Source of the DNA: Carya illinoinensis
Lineage: Eukaryota; Streptophyta; Magnoliopsida; Fagales; Juglandaceae
Reading direction: 5' to 3'
Assembly (NCBI RefSeq): GCF_018687715.1
Contig: NC_056755.1
Coordinates: 38,249,501 to 38,313,500 of the forward strand
Length of the DNA stretch: 64,000 nucleotides
Shown: piece by piece, positions 10,822 through 23,000 of the stretch
Layout of the letters: each line of letters begins with the position of its first letter
Numbering within the stretch: the first letter of the stretch is position 1
Program-made: the position numbers and the translations under genes
The notes under the pieces: model-generated
Seen by the model: only the letters and a program-made list of their open reading frames with translations
Told to the model about the DNA's origin: nothing
Databases searched by the model: none

Positions 10822-13800
10822 ATGAAAGATGCTACTGTGGCCTCCAATAACACCTTGCCTAATGCCACTCAACATATTTCAGGTCACCAAAATTTCTCCC
10901 TTGACAATACACATTTTGTATTTTCTAGCAATTTTCAATTGTCTCATTTGTCCTCTAACGCCTGGATCATTGATATAGGCACCACTGATCATACAGTATC
11001 TTCCATTATTTTTTTCATTTCCACACTTTCTGTTGTTAATTTTACTATCAAGTTACCAAATGACTCTTCTGTTCCAATCTTTCATATTGGAACAATAAAA
11101 TTCTCTAATTCATTTGTTCTTAGAAATGTTCTCTATGTGCCATCCTTCTCTTTATATCTCATTTTTTTCAATAAAATGACTAGTTCTTTACATTGTTGTT
11201 GTTGTTGTGTTTTTTTTTTTTTCCTCTTTCTCTCTATCTCAACATTGCTTCATTAAGGACCTTACTCAATGAAGGATGATTGGATTTGGTAGCAGACATG
11301 AAAATCTCTACATTCTGCAGCAGCCAGTGTATCACAAGTCTTTCATTTCTATTGTAGCTCTTATTGCTTTTCCTATTTTTCACAATTCTATTAATCTTTG
11401 GCATCATCGTTTAGGTCACCCTTCATTTTCTAAATTGATTATCCTTTATGATGTTGTATATGAAATTCCTTCTTGTAATAAGCAACATCATTGCTCAATT
11501 TGTCTTCTAGCTAAACAAAAGAAATTGTCATATCCTACTAGTACTCATGTTACTAATTTAATCTTTGATTTGGTTCATTGTGATATTTGGAATCCTATGT
11601 TTACTCCTACAATTGATGGATTCGAATATTTCTTGACAATTGTCGATGACTATTCTAGGCATACTTGGGTTTACTTGCTAAAATATAAATCTAAAGTATG
11701 CTCATTGATTCCTTCCTTTTTCTCTTTTGGTTGAAACTCAATTCCAAACTAGAATTAAAACCATTCCGCCAGACAATGGTGCAGAATTTTCTATGTATGC
11801 TTTCTTTACTCTTAAGGGTGTTGTTCATGAGCATAGTTGTGTGCAAACACCTCAACAGAATTCCATTATTGAATGTAAGCATCAACACATTTTAAATATT
11901 GCTTGTTCTCTCAAATTTCAAGCTAATCTTCCCATTTGCTTATGGGGAGATTGTATGCTTATTGTTTTCCATCTCATTAATAGGCTTCCTAAACCTGTTT
12001 TGTCCAATAAAGCTCATTTTGAAGTGCTCTTTCATGTTGTTCCTTCTTATACTCATCTTAAGAGTTTTCGGTTGTCTTTGCTATGCTGCAACCCTTTCTC
12101 ATAATTGAGCTAAATTTGTTCATAGATCTCGTCAATGTATTCTCCTTGGTTATCCTCATGGTGTCAAGGGTTACAAACTTTTAGATCTTGATACAAACTC
12201 CATTTTTGTCTCACGAGATATTTTGTTTCATGAATCCATTTTCCCATTCCATCCTTTTAATCTTCATACATCTCAGCATTCTCCTATTTCTAATTCACAA
12301 TTTTTCTGTTTTGTTTTACCTTTCTCAATCTTTGACCCTACCACTTCAAATTCTTCACAGTTTCCTTCAAATTATACCTCAACATATGTTCCTTCTTATC
12401 GTTTGAAAAGATCCACTCATATTTCTCGATTACCTGGCTACTTGCATGATTATAATTGTAGTTCTATTTCAGCTCCTACAATCCTATCTCCTCCTGCAGG
12501 TAAACCTTATGATCTTTCTCATACACTTTCATATTCCAAACTACTTCTGCCCATCGAGTTTTTCCTTATCTATTTTTGATCAATTTGAGCCCACTTCTTT
12601 TAAACAAGCTATGCATTATAGTCATTGGAGAGATACAATGGGAACTAAAATTGCAGCTTTACAAGAGAATAAAACCTAGTCCCTTACTGATCTACATGTT
12701 GGGAAGTAGCCTATAAGTTGTAAGTGGGTTTATAAAGTTAAACTCAAAACTGATAGTTTAGTTGAAAGGTATAAAGTCCGCTTAGTTGCAAACGGTTATA
12801 CACAGCATGAAGGTTTGGATTACCTGGAGACTTTTTCTCTTGTATCTAAAATGGTGACTATTTGATGTTTACTTGCTTTGGCTGTTGTCAAGGGTTGGTC
12901 TTTGAACCAATTAGATGTTAATAATGCTTTTTTGAATGGTAATCTTGATGAGGAGGTTTATATGAATCTTCCACCTAGTTTTGGCAGTAAGGGGGTCTCG
13001 AGCTTGTTGATTACACAAATCTCTTTATGGATTAAAGTAAGCATCCTGCCAATAGTTTGTTAAATTTTCCTCTACCTTGGTTCAACATGGTTTTTTTCAA
13101 TCTAAGAATGATTACTCTTTGTTTACTTGGGTTCAAGGTTCTTCTTTCATTGCTCTCTATGTCTATGTTGACGACATTGTCATTGCCAGTAATGATGCTT
13201 ATGTAGTTTCTGTTTTGAAAGAGTTTCTCAATAGTCAGTTTAAACTCAAGGATTTGTGGCCTCTAAAGTTTTTTTTAGGCTTTGAAGTTGCTCGCTCAAC
13301 TAAAAGAATTTCTGTTTGTCAAAGAAAATATGCCATTGACATTCTTAATGATACAGGTTTTCTTGGAGCTAAACTTGTCCATTTTCCTATGGAATAGCAT
13401 TTGAAGCTCAATAAGTTTGAGGGTGAATTACTATCTGATCTTGGTGCTTATTGACTTTTGATTGGTCATCTATTATACTTGTGTTTAACTCGACTAGATC
13501 TCACCTTTTTAGTTCATACCTTAAGTCAGTTCATGGCACATCCTCATGTTCCTCATTTTCATGCTACACATCGTATTCTACGCTACATTAAATCCACACA
13601 AGGTCAAGGCTTATTTTTTCCATCAGATTCTCCACTTCATCTCAAAGCTTTTGTTGATTTAGATTGGGCAGCTTGTTCTGATACAAGGAAATCCACCACT
13701 GATTTTTGTGTATTTCTTGGTACGTCTTTGTTGTCTTGGAAGGCTAAGAAGCAGTCCACTGTCTCAACATCTTCTGTAGAGGATGAGTATCGGGCTATGG

Positions 13801-13985
13801 CCTTTACAGTTTTTGAACTTTCATGGCTTCATTCTTTGCTTTCTGATTTTTCCATTTCTCACCCACAAGCTGCTTTACTTTTCTGTGATAATCAGGCTAC
13901 ACTTCAGATTGCAGCAAATCCTGTTTTCTATGAATGCACGAAACACATAAAAATTGATTATCATTTTATTCGTAAGAAGATTTAG
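10822..13985 (+). pseudogene. Copia A pol relic (protease, integrase, RT, RNase H)
   Basis: Broken pol readable in pieces at 10822-11256, 11276-11734, 11727-12104, 12446-12679, 12878-13063, 13077-13397 and 13458-13985. Integrase shows the HHCC region and DDYSRHTWVYLLKYKSK. The RT catalytic YVDD is intact. The RNase H region carries WKAKKQSTVSTSSVEDEYR. Stops and frameshifts separate the pieces, so no functional polyprotein can be made. Confidence 0.8.
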
Positions 13986-14127
13986 GCTGGATTAATTTGA
14001 ACATTACATGTTGCTTCTGCTTCTCAATTGGCTGACATTCTCACCAAACCACTTGGTTTTCTCTCTTTTTCTACTTTGTTACACAAGATGGGAATCTTAA
14101 ACATTGATTCTCCATCTTGAAGGAGAG

Positions 14128-14349
14128 TATTATATGCATATCAATCACGTGCTTGTTATTAAACACTTAGTTATTTAGTTCTTTTCTAGTTTTAAGTATA
14201 CACGTGTAATCATGTAATATTTTACTTCTGCCTTTTTCAACAACTTTTGTTATAATGTATATAAACAAAACAATGTAAAAGTGAATTTACCGTTTTGATG
14301 AAGTTAGAATCAATTCCTTTGTTTGCAATCAGAGTCTCTAAACTTTACA
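14128..14349 (+). repeat. 3' LTR of Copia A
   Basis: Begins after the purine tract TTGAAGGAGAG and ends ...AACTTTACA. Similar to the 5' LTR but with scattered substitutions, which indicates an old insertion. Confidence 0.78.
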
Positions 14350-14718
14350 CATGCTGCCCACCACCCATATCCTCCTCCTATTTACTTTCAATCTCGAACC
14401 AAATGTAAATCTTGAATTTAATTTTCTTGGAGCTTCAAATATGATGTGTTTGTGATATCATGGGTTATTCATGAATTTGGAGTTTTTCTTTTCTTATTTG
14501 GGTTGGGTTTATTTTTGGAATTTCTGTGGGTGAAAGAAATGGAATTTCACTGACAAAGCACTCTTGTATTTTGATTTTATATATAGGCTTTTGGAAGAGA
14601 TTTTCTTCAAGTGCACATCAAATACTGCATGGAGAAATTTCTTAGTCAAGTAGCACTATTTATAGGATTTCATTCCATGACCACGACCTAAAACTACCGT
14701 AAAAGAGAGTTAACACTA
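14350..14718. other. spacer, no gene seen
   Basis: AT-rich sequence between Copia A and the next element, without coding signal on either strand. Confidence 0.5.
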
Positions 14719-16140
14719 TAGTTGGTGTATATATATGTATCTTAGATATTTATACATAATATTATGATAATATTCTTAGTTTCTTGTAATTATGCTAGGT
14801 TAGAATCTTTCATTTTTCATTGTATTTCCTTATTTACTTTGGTCATATTCAACTACATATAGGCCTACTTTTTATAGTTTTATACAGACAAAAATTATAC
14901 ACATATGATTCACCAAAACCCTCTCTATTCATGGTATCAAAGCCACCATTAACTTGGTATCTATGATTTCTCTGTCTATGCAAGCCGTCCTTTTGCTATT
15001 TCTTTCTTCCATGCCAGCACTTGGCTACCTCTCCACTTGACGGTGGTTTATCACGTGTTTATGTTTGTTTCTTGCTTAGATTCTCATCAAATCATATGAT
15101 CATAAGGGAGTCCTAAGAGTTTTCTCGATGTTTCTGTGTCAAGCAAATCTTTTTTTGCTGCCTCAAGCGCTACTGCTTTAGTCGGTGTGTCTGACCATAC
15201 GCACCATGTGTCACACGTACACGCCTCACTCCAGCAACTTAGTCCAGCCCAATTCAAGCCCAATTTCACCCAGCCCAAAGTAATATTCTTCCATTTTGTT
15301 TTTATTCGGCCTACTTTGGTTCAAGCCCAATCCAATTTGGCCCACTTGTTCCAACCTCTTTGACATGTTGACTTTTGACCTGTGGACCAATGACCATTGA
15401 TTGTTGACCGTTGACCGTTTGAATAAAAAAAAACTACAATAGCATGTCTCACACTTGTCCCAACCTTGACACCATTGTTTGTCCTATTGATAATTTTTAG
15501 ATAGTTCTAATTATAATATGTGAGTAAAAAATATGGAAGTATTTCTTCGAGGAAGAAAATTGTGGCGCTATGTATCCGGTGATATTATTGCACCAAATCA
15601 ACAAGAAGGTGAGAATCTTGATGTTTTTGCATGCCACCTTGAAGATTGACATAACGTTCACTACAAAATCTTATTTTGTTTATCAACACTTCTAATCCCT
15701 TCATCCATAGCTTGCTCCCCAAACTTGGTAATACTAAAGCTGCTTAGGATTTTCTTACTAAAAGATATAACTGTACTTATGATGCTTCGTTGCAGTTTCA
15801 GCTTGAGATTAAGTTTTATCATATGCATCAGGTATCAGGTTAATCTATTGCTGGTTTCTATTCTCAAGTTAATAATTTTTGGAAATAGTTGTCTACTACA
15901 AATCCCCAACTCAAATATTCCAAGGATATTGAGTTGTTTGTAGCCTATCGTAATCGTCACAAATTTATACATTTTATGATGGCACTTTCTGAGAATTTCT
16001 ACTTGGGCATCTCTTTTGCATCGCACACCCATTTTCTTTATTGAGGTTGTAATTGCTGAACTTATCTCAAAAGAGAACCGCCATTCAACCATAAAGATGC
16101 AAACTCTAGATTCAATTGTAACTATCATCCCTAAACTACC
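14719..16140 (+). mobile_element. truncated Ty1/Copia element (5' LTR, PBS, gag only)
   Basis: An LTR-like stretch (about 14719-14931) ends TATTCA directly before a primer-binding site TGGTATCAAAGCC at 14932. From about 15530 a broken gag can be read in the plus strand: WRYVSGDIIAP, then QFQLEIKFYHMHQVSG, FYSQVNNFW and HKFIHFMMALSENF, with stops and frameshifts between. This matches the gag domain of plant Copia elements. No pol and no 3' LTR are present, so the element is truncated at about 16140-16200. It differs from Copia A, C and D in PBS and gag sequence. Confidence 0.65.
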
Positions 16141-16438
16141 TATGAGTCTTCCACAGCCTTAACAATTGGATTTAAAAGAGTTAAAACTAGTTAGATTTTC
16201 TGGAGTTACACTCCTCACACAATTATTTTAAAATAAACAAAAGTAAGATATAGTTGAAACCTATATAAAAAACTTTATTTTTTCACATTGAGCTTTACTC
16301 TTTTTAAAAAGTATTTCGCGAGATTTACATCCTCATACTACCTATATATAAGATTACTCTTTTAAAAAAATAGGTCATTCTAACAGCTATGGGATGGAGG
16401 TAGTGCTCTAAATGACAAATGAAGTACATTTCAATGGC

Positions 16439-16512
16439 CAAAGGCCAACGGCTTCCAAAAGTGAGGTTTGGGCTTCGATCCCCTCCCCAAATATCCATAA
16501 AAAAAAAAAAAA
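16439..16512 (+). mobile_element. 74 bp SINE-like retroposon with perfect target duplication
   Basis: Insert of 74 bp ending in A14, flanked by identical 14 bp repeats TACATTTCAATGGC at 16425-16438 and 16513-16526. It contains a tRNA B-box-like string (GGCTTCGATCCCC at about 16471). A poly-A tail with a target duplication is the hallmark of LINE-mediated retroposition. The short length suggests a 5'-truncated tRNA-derived SINE. Confidence 0.8.
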
Positions 16513-17000
16513 TACATTTCAATGGCTTGGATAAATCGCAAAAATTAATTTGAGTTTTACTACTTATCGTACATACATACTATATATCATATTATTTTAT
16601 TTTATTTTATTTTTTAAAATATATATTTTAAATTAATTAAATTATTCTACTAATTATTTATATACTAAATAATATTTTTCATCTTAAAATGTTACGTCGG
16701 TGCTCTAACACACCCAATGAATAGTTAATACTAAAATCAATCGAAGGGAGAGAGTTGCACAATAAAACCAGAGCCGGGGGGACAGTCCCAGTTGTGGCAG
16801 TTTCGGACGTGATAGTCGGACGCGGGCTGAGTTTCAGCTTCATTTCCGAACTGACCGCCAACGACTGGACACGACAATCCTCGAGAGAAAAGTAGAACGA
16901 AGAACAGAAAGAAGAAAGAAAGCAGCCTCTGCAATCTCTCTCAACCGTTTTCTTCGTTTTTCGCCTACTGGAGAGAGACATTCAGACCGAATTCATAGGG

Positions 17001-20000
17001 ATGCAGAGGCCACAGGATCAACGGTCAAGATCTGCCAAGCCGACCACCATTCATGGCTGCGCCCAGTCCGGGGACCTTATTGGGGTTCAAAGGCTACTCC
17101 GAGACCGCCCTTCTCTTCTCAATGAAAGAAATCCCGTCGTAAAGATTTCGTTCTCTCTATGTTAATTAGTTTTTTTTCGTTTTGCCCAAGATTTCAATTC
17201 TTTTTTTCACTTCCGTTTTCACAGTTGTTATTTCAAGGGTGTGAACTGTGTTGTGTAAATTGAACGAACCGAACCCAATGACTCATATGGATTGACTACC
17301 CTATAATTTTTATCCCCGCCGCCGGGGGGGTGGGTTGGCGGCTGAAGTCTCGTGTGTAGGGAATGTTGTATTAATTTCTAAGGAAATAAGCCAGAAAACT
17401 TGAAAAGCATTGTTTTTTTCTTCGGTGGTAGTTGACATGCGTTTGGCGGGGTCTATATAGATATAATGTGGTTGAGTTTGTTGAAGAAACAAATGGGTGC
17501 AAACAATCCTTTGGGGTGACACCCCCGGTGAAAAGCCAGCGATTTAACCAGTTTTGTGTAGGAAAATTTTTGAAGGTGCGGTGCATAGGACCGGAGTTTA
17601 TTCTAGAGGGATAGATCCGAAGGACACTGCCTTGGAGAGGTTTCTCGACATAATAAAAATAAAAAAAATAAAAAAAAAAAAGAAGAAGAAGAAGAAAAAA
17701 AAAAAAGAAAAAGTAGAAAAAAAAGAAGTTTGTTGAGGAAACAAGCACGAAGTTGGTGTTTTAATGAGATCAAAGACAGATATGGAGATGGATCTATTAG
17801 CTCGTACACAATTTTATTTTATTTTATTTTTTATTTTTATTTTTATTTTTTTATTTTTTTATTTTTATTTTTTATTTTTTATTTTTTTTTAGCTTGTACA
17901 CAATTGGGCTACATATGAATAATTTTCCTATGATTGTGCATTGATCCTTCATCTTTTTGATCTAATACAAAGTTATTCTTATTTAATTGTGCATTTGATA
18001 GGCAGTTTCAAGAAAAGGTTCCATAACGCAATGACATAGACTTGGTTTAATTTGATCGGAGAAACTGTCAATGATATAAAGGTCGAAGAATGAGCATGCT
18101 CTACAACGGTAGGATGAACGTAGAAAACATGCATAGTAAGTTCAGCAAATGTTGGAGTGCAAACAACGGAAGTGGGAAGGAACCTGTTAGTAAAATGATA
18201 AAAATGAGCTAGCATTTATTTTGTTATTAGATTTTTCTGTACTTGTATGTGTATCTGCTTCTAGTTTTAGAATTAAAATAAGCGAGGTCTACGTTTTATT
18301 ATATTCATTAAAGGATTCCTAAATCTACATGTTATATGGAGTTGTTTATTTATTATTCTATGCACCTGTTTTGCTTGCCTGTTTGCAGATGGCACAGACA
18401 CCACTTCATGTTTCTGCTGGTTATAACAGGGTTGAGATAGTCAAGTTTCTTCTTGATTGGGAAGGGCCAGATAAGGTTGAGTTGGAAGCCAAGAACATGG
18501 TATGCATTTTTCCTTTGGCTAAAATGTGAATATAGATGTGGATATTCTTACAGTTATGACGCTTGGGGATTTGTTTAAGCTTGTGTTCGTGACTTATTGT
18601 GGTTTGCAGTATGGAGAGACTCCGCTACACATGGCAGCAAAGAATGGGTGCAATGATGCTGCATGCCTGCTTCTTGGTCATGGTGCTTTTATTGAAGCAA
18701 AAGCAAATGTGCTTTTCTTTGCCTTATGATCCATTTTTTGAGCAGTTCAAATTAAAACTGGGATTTGACTGTTGATGATATGTTATGCTTTTGTGCTGTC
18801 TTGTTAATGCAGAATGGAATGACACCTTTACATCTTGCTGTTTGGTACTCACTTCGAGCTGAAGATTGCTTGACTGTCAAAACATTGCTTGAATACAATG
18901 CTGATTGTAGTGCCAAGGATAATGTATGTGGACTGCAATTGATTGGCATAATCTCAGCTTAGTAAAAGATTCTCCCTAGGTAAAGAATCATATTTGGTGT
19001 AACATTTGAATTGCAGGAGGGCATGACTCCTCTAAATCATCTCTCACGAGGCCCCGGAAGTGAAAAGTTGCGGGAACTCTTGCACTGGCATCTAGAAGAG
19101 CAGCGAAAGAGAAGAGCAATTGAAGCATGCAGTGAAACAAAATCTAAGATGGATGAACTTGAAAATGAAATGTCAAAGGTAGTAGGATTGCATGAGCTTA
19201 AGATACAGCTCCGGAAATGGGCAAGGGGTATGCTTTTGGATGAGAGACGAAGGGCCCTTGGGCTGAAAATTGGCTCAAGAAGACCCCCACATATGGCTTT
19301 CCTTGGCAATCCTGGAACAGGTAGTTGCTGGCAAGATTCTTTCTAGCTCGTCATGATGTTTCTATATTTTCCTTCAACATTGGAAATCCTTTTGATCTTT
19401 GCTTGGTACTTGCTTTTTGCGTTTGGGCACAATCTTTTTGTAAGTCACTAACATTGTTAAAAAAATAAGGTGTTTTTTAGGCCTCATAATTTTATTATTT
19501 ATAATCACTAGGTTGTCTATATATCTAACACCTCTTTGTAGGGTTAAGAATGCTAATTTATAACATTACGTAGCAATAGGTAATAAACGATCCATAAATA
19601 TTAAGACCTCAAAACCAATAACTTAACTATTCTCAAACTATAAGGCAGGATGTAACAAAGTTCAATAAACTGAAATTAAATAATATCCTTGATGTAAATA
19701 TATCTTCTCGACCCAAAAACACTTTTGATGAGCACTTTCTAGAACTTGATTAAGCCATGGTCCCTTCCTACTGGTCTTGGTCTGCTAGCCCATCCCCATC
19801 TTCTTCACCCGGGACATTTTAAAACATAAAGAGTAAATGAGTTGAATACTCAATAAAAAAGGTTTTGAATTAGGATTTACGTTTGAAAAACATTATTACA
19901 TACAATTAAACATTTGCACACATGTAATAAAACATTTACATTTAAATAGTTACCTACGTAATGACCAACACATTAACCCTTGCGTGCAAGATCATGCACC

Positions 20001-23000
20001 AGTTCCATAGCCCATTCACATCAGGGGTACCACATTCATGTTGGATGTGAACACCTCGGTCAGGCCACATCTCAACATCTTCAGTGTGGCTTGCACATCC
20101 GTACATAGCATAGCTTTGGCACCAAGCATCATCATATGGCCAAAATAAACATTCAATAATGCATTCATTGACCATTTCTTTTCACATAACTGTTATGACG
20201 CGAGCTTTTAAATAAAACTCATCACATGAGAATAATCATGATTTTTCTATAAAAAACATTGGCATAGCCTTCATAACATAAATATATAAATGACATAATA
20301 GATAGCACATGCATCAGGTTAAAGCATTTACAAAACCTCACTTTCATAACATATCATATGTATGAGTAAAGGCTAGTATCAACATAGCATATAGCCTGAA
20401 ACTAATTTGTGCTCTTACAACTCCAAAGTTTTCCCTCAATGCGTAGGAGGTTTGAGTCACTGCAAGGGTTACTCATTGGGGTTAGAACTAAATTTAGTCC
20501 AAACAGCAACCCCCTTCTATGGTTATGGTGCTGCAGTGTCTCTGCAGTAGCCAACTCTCACCCTTAACTACATGTATGACAATTATACAACCAATGAAAT
20601 GCATCACTCATGGATTCTATGATCGTATGATGTGTTCATACTGACATAAATCTTGTAAAACTTAAAGAAACCAGTTTATTTCATCCTTGGACAGCATGTA
20701 TAAATTCTAACAGTCAATAAAAGCCTTAGGCCATTCTTGGTTATGAAACATTTTGAGAAAATTAACCCCAAGGGGTTGGCCCAAGTGGTGAAGGCCTTGG
20801 TCTTGGGGTCTCATTCCCTTCAAGGTCCAAGGTTCAACACCTCATGGGTACAAACAATCCTTTGGGGCCACACTCCCTGGTGAAAAGCTAGCGATTTAAC
20901 CAATTCCGTGTAGGGAAACTTCCGAGGGTGCGGTGCACGGGACCGGGGTTTATTCTGCAGGGGTGGGTCCAAAGGGCCCTGCCTTGGAGAGGTTCCCCGA
21001 CATAAAAAAAAAACCATTTTGAGAAAATTTGAGAATTTTTTTGAGAATGGGTTTTGGGAAAGGAGAGGGAAAATTTTGATTTTTTTAATTGGTAAATAAA
21101 ATTTTATTGATCATAAGAATAGGCAAAGCCCAAGTATACTGGTCATCTACAAGAGCAACACCTAGGAGTGATGTTCTATTGATACAAGAAATTCATGGAT
21201 GGTCATGCCTCTAAAATCAATTACAATCGACCATTGGAACAAGGTGTTAAAAAGTTCATCCAATGACCGCTCACGATCTTCGAAGTTTCGCTTGTTCCTC
21301 TCCCTCCAAAGACACCACCATAGACATATTAGAACCATCTTCTAAATTGCAGCAATCTGAGAAGTGCCTTGATCTCCATGAAGCTAAGAGGTCAATTTGA
21401 TTTTTTTTAAAAGTAAGTGTTGTGTTGAAGTTTGTGAAAGTGAATAGGTACAGTTGTTTTAAGATTATTTTTCTTTTGGAGTTTGTAAAAGTTGTTTGTG
21501 TGTGTGTGTGTTTAGATAATGATTGGGTAACGATGGGATGAAAAATTGATTTGGTTTTATAAAAAATTGAAATTTTTTGTTAAACCAAACATGGCCTTAC
21601 TTTTGCCCTCAATCCATCATACATCTATCATGGGATCAGTTTTATAAAATAACCTCGCCTTAATATCCGTGAAGTTGTAAGAAAATCAAGTGGCGAATCT
21701 GTCCGCTTGAGTTTCTTTGACTGTTTCAGTTTCTGCTTACTTTAGCCTTAAATTTCTGTATATTGTCATATGGGAATCAGAGGTTATTTCATTTTAAAGT
21801 GAAGGAAAAACTTTGTAGTGGCAGCAGAAAGGGAAGGAGGGTTGCAGTTTAGGGTTTCAAATCTGAAGCTTCTGATCTGGACAAACACATGAAGGTCCCA
21901 TTCAGCAGCTATTCCTTGATCAACTCATGAACAAGTGTTGAAAATTCAAAATTTTTTCTCACCTATGGGCTGCAGCAGACTTAGACCTCGAGTTGTTGAT
22001 GGAAAATTAGGGGAAGAGTGGCTGCAAAAGGGATGGCAGACTTGAGAGAAGAAAATGGGAACTTTCTAGCAGCCTAGCAGTGTTAATAAAGAAGCGAGGC
22101 TGAACCTAATTATTCCTAAGAGGGGTGCCAGACCTTGGGTTTCTAGAAGTCCCATTTTTCCTTAAGTGCAGTTAATGAAAACTTACAGCCTATAGGCACT
22201 CGATAGAAATGTCTTTTAGGGCTTCTAGGAAGTCTGAAATTAGGTAAGTTTTCCTATTTTACACAGAACCTTATAAGCTTAAATTGGAAAGTTTCCTGCT
22301 TGCCTATCATAACTTTTTCAACATTTAATGAAGTCAATCGGCACCTAAAGCAATTCATTTAAAACCTTCAAACAGTTAAACAACATCTGGAATTTGGGAA
22401 GTTAAGGCATAATTTGAAAATATTCAAAACAAAATTAGAAACCCTAGTTTCAAAACGCAAATTATTTCTTTTTTATTATGCTCATTTATTTCTTAAATCC
22501 CAATAATATCTCTCAAGGGGTTTTAACTGCTGGCATTGAGGAGTGAATGAAAATTAAAATTTGATATATACCATTATCATTCTGCTATATGTGAATGCAT
22601 CACTTTGTTGTATCTTCTTGTATCAATTTGCAAAGCAAGATTATTATTAATATCTTCTACAGGTAAGACTATGGTAGCTCGAATCCTTGGAAAATTACTC
22701 TATATGGTGGGAATTTTACCGACCGACAGAGTAACAGAGGTACAGCGGACCGACTTGGTTGGAGAATTCGTTGGTCATACTGGGCCAAAAACTAGAAGGA
22801 AGGTATATACTGGGCTGTCCGCATCATTGCTCTTAGGTTCTGTATCTCCCTCTCGTAGAGATAGGCTTTTGTGCTTTACTGTGACAAACTAACCATAGAA
22901 TACTGTGCACAGATTAAAGAAGCAGAAGGAGGAATTCTTTTTGTTGATGAAGCATATAGACTGATACCTATGCAGAAGGCAGATGATAAGGACTATGGAT

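Larger units (their letters stand above)
8321..14349 (+). mobile_element. Ty1/Copia LTR retrotransposon A (decayed, with internal foreign insert)
   Basis: Two diverged LTRs (8321-8540 and 14128-14349) flank a primer-binding site at 8541 (TGGTATCAGC, initiator-Met tRNA type) and a polypurine tract at about 14118-14127. Domain order is gag, protease, integrase, RT, RNase H, the Copia order. Gag and its CCHC knuckle are at about 8809-9445. The protease region (WIIDIGTTDH, degenerate for DSG) is near 10966. The integrase zinc region (WHHRLGHPSF) is near 11400. RT motifs [19 protein letters not shown] and YVDDIVIAS are near 12910 and 13165, and RNase H lies up to about 14000. Many stops and frameshifts make it inactive. 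LTR start points could shift by about 10 bp; CATGC at 8327 and 14350 is an alternative target duplication. Confidence 0.88.
19321..22662. other. 3.3 kb intron 5 of the AAA gene
   Basis: This intron splits the Walker A codons. It holds the full-length SINE copy 2 and the LINE 3' fragment. The parts 19321-20748 and 21411-22620 show no ORF of note; the style near 19795-19860 and 20400-20570 is repeat-like, but I could not assign it. Confidence 0.7.
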
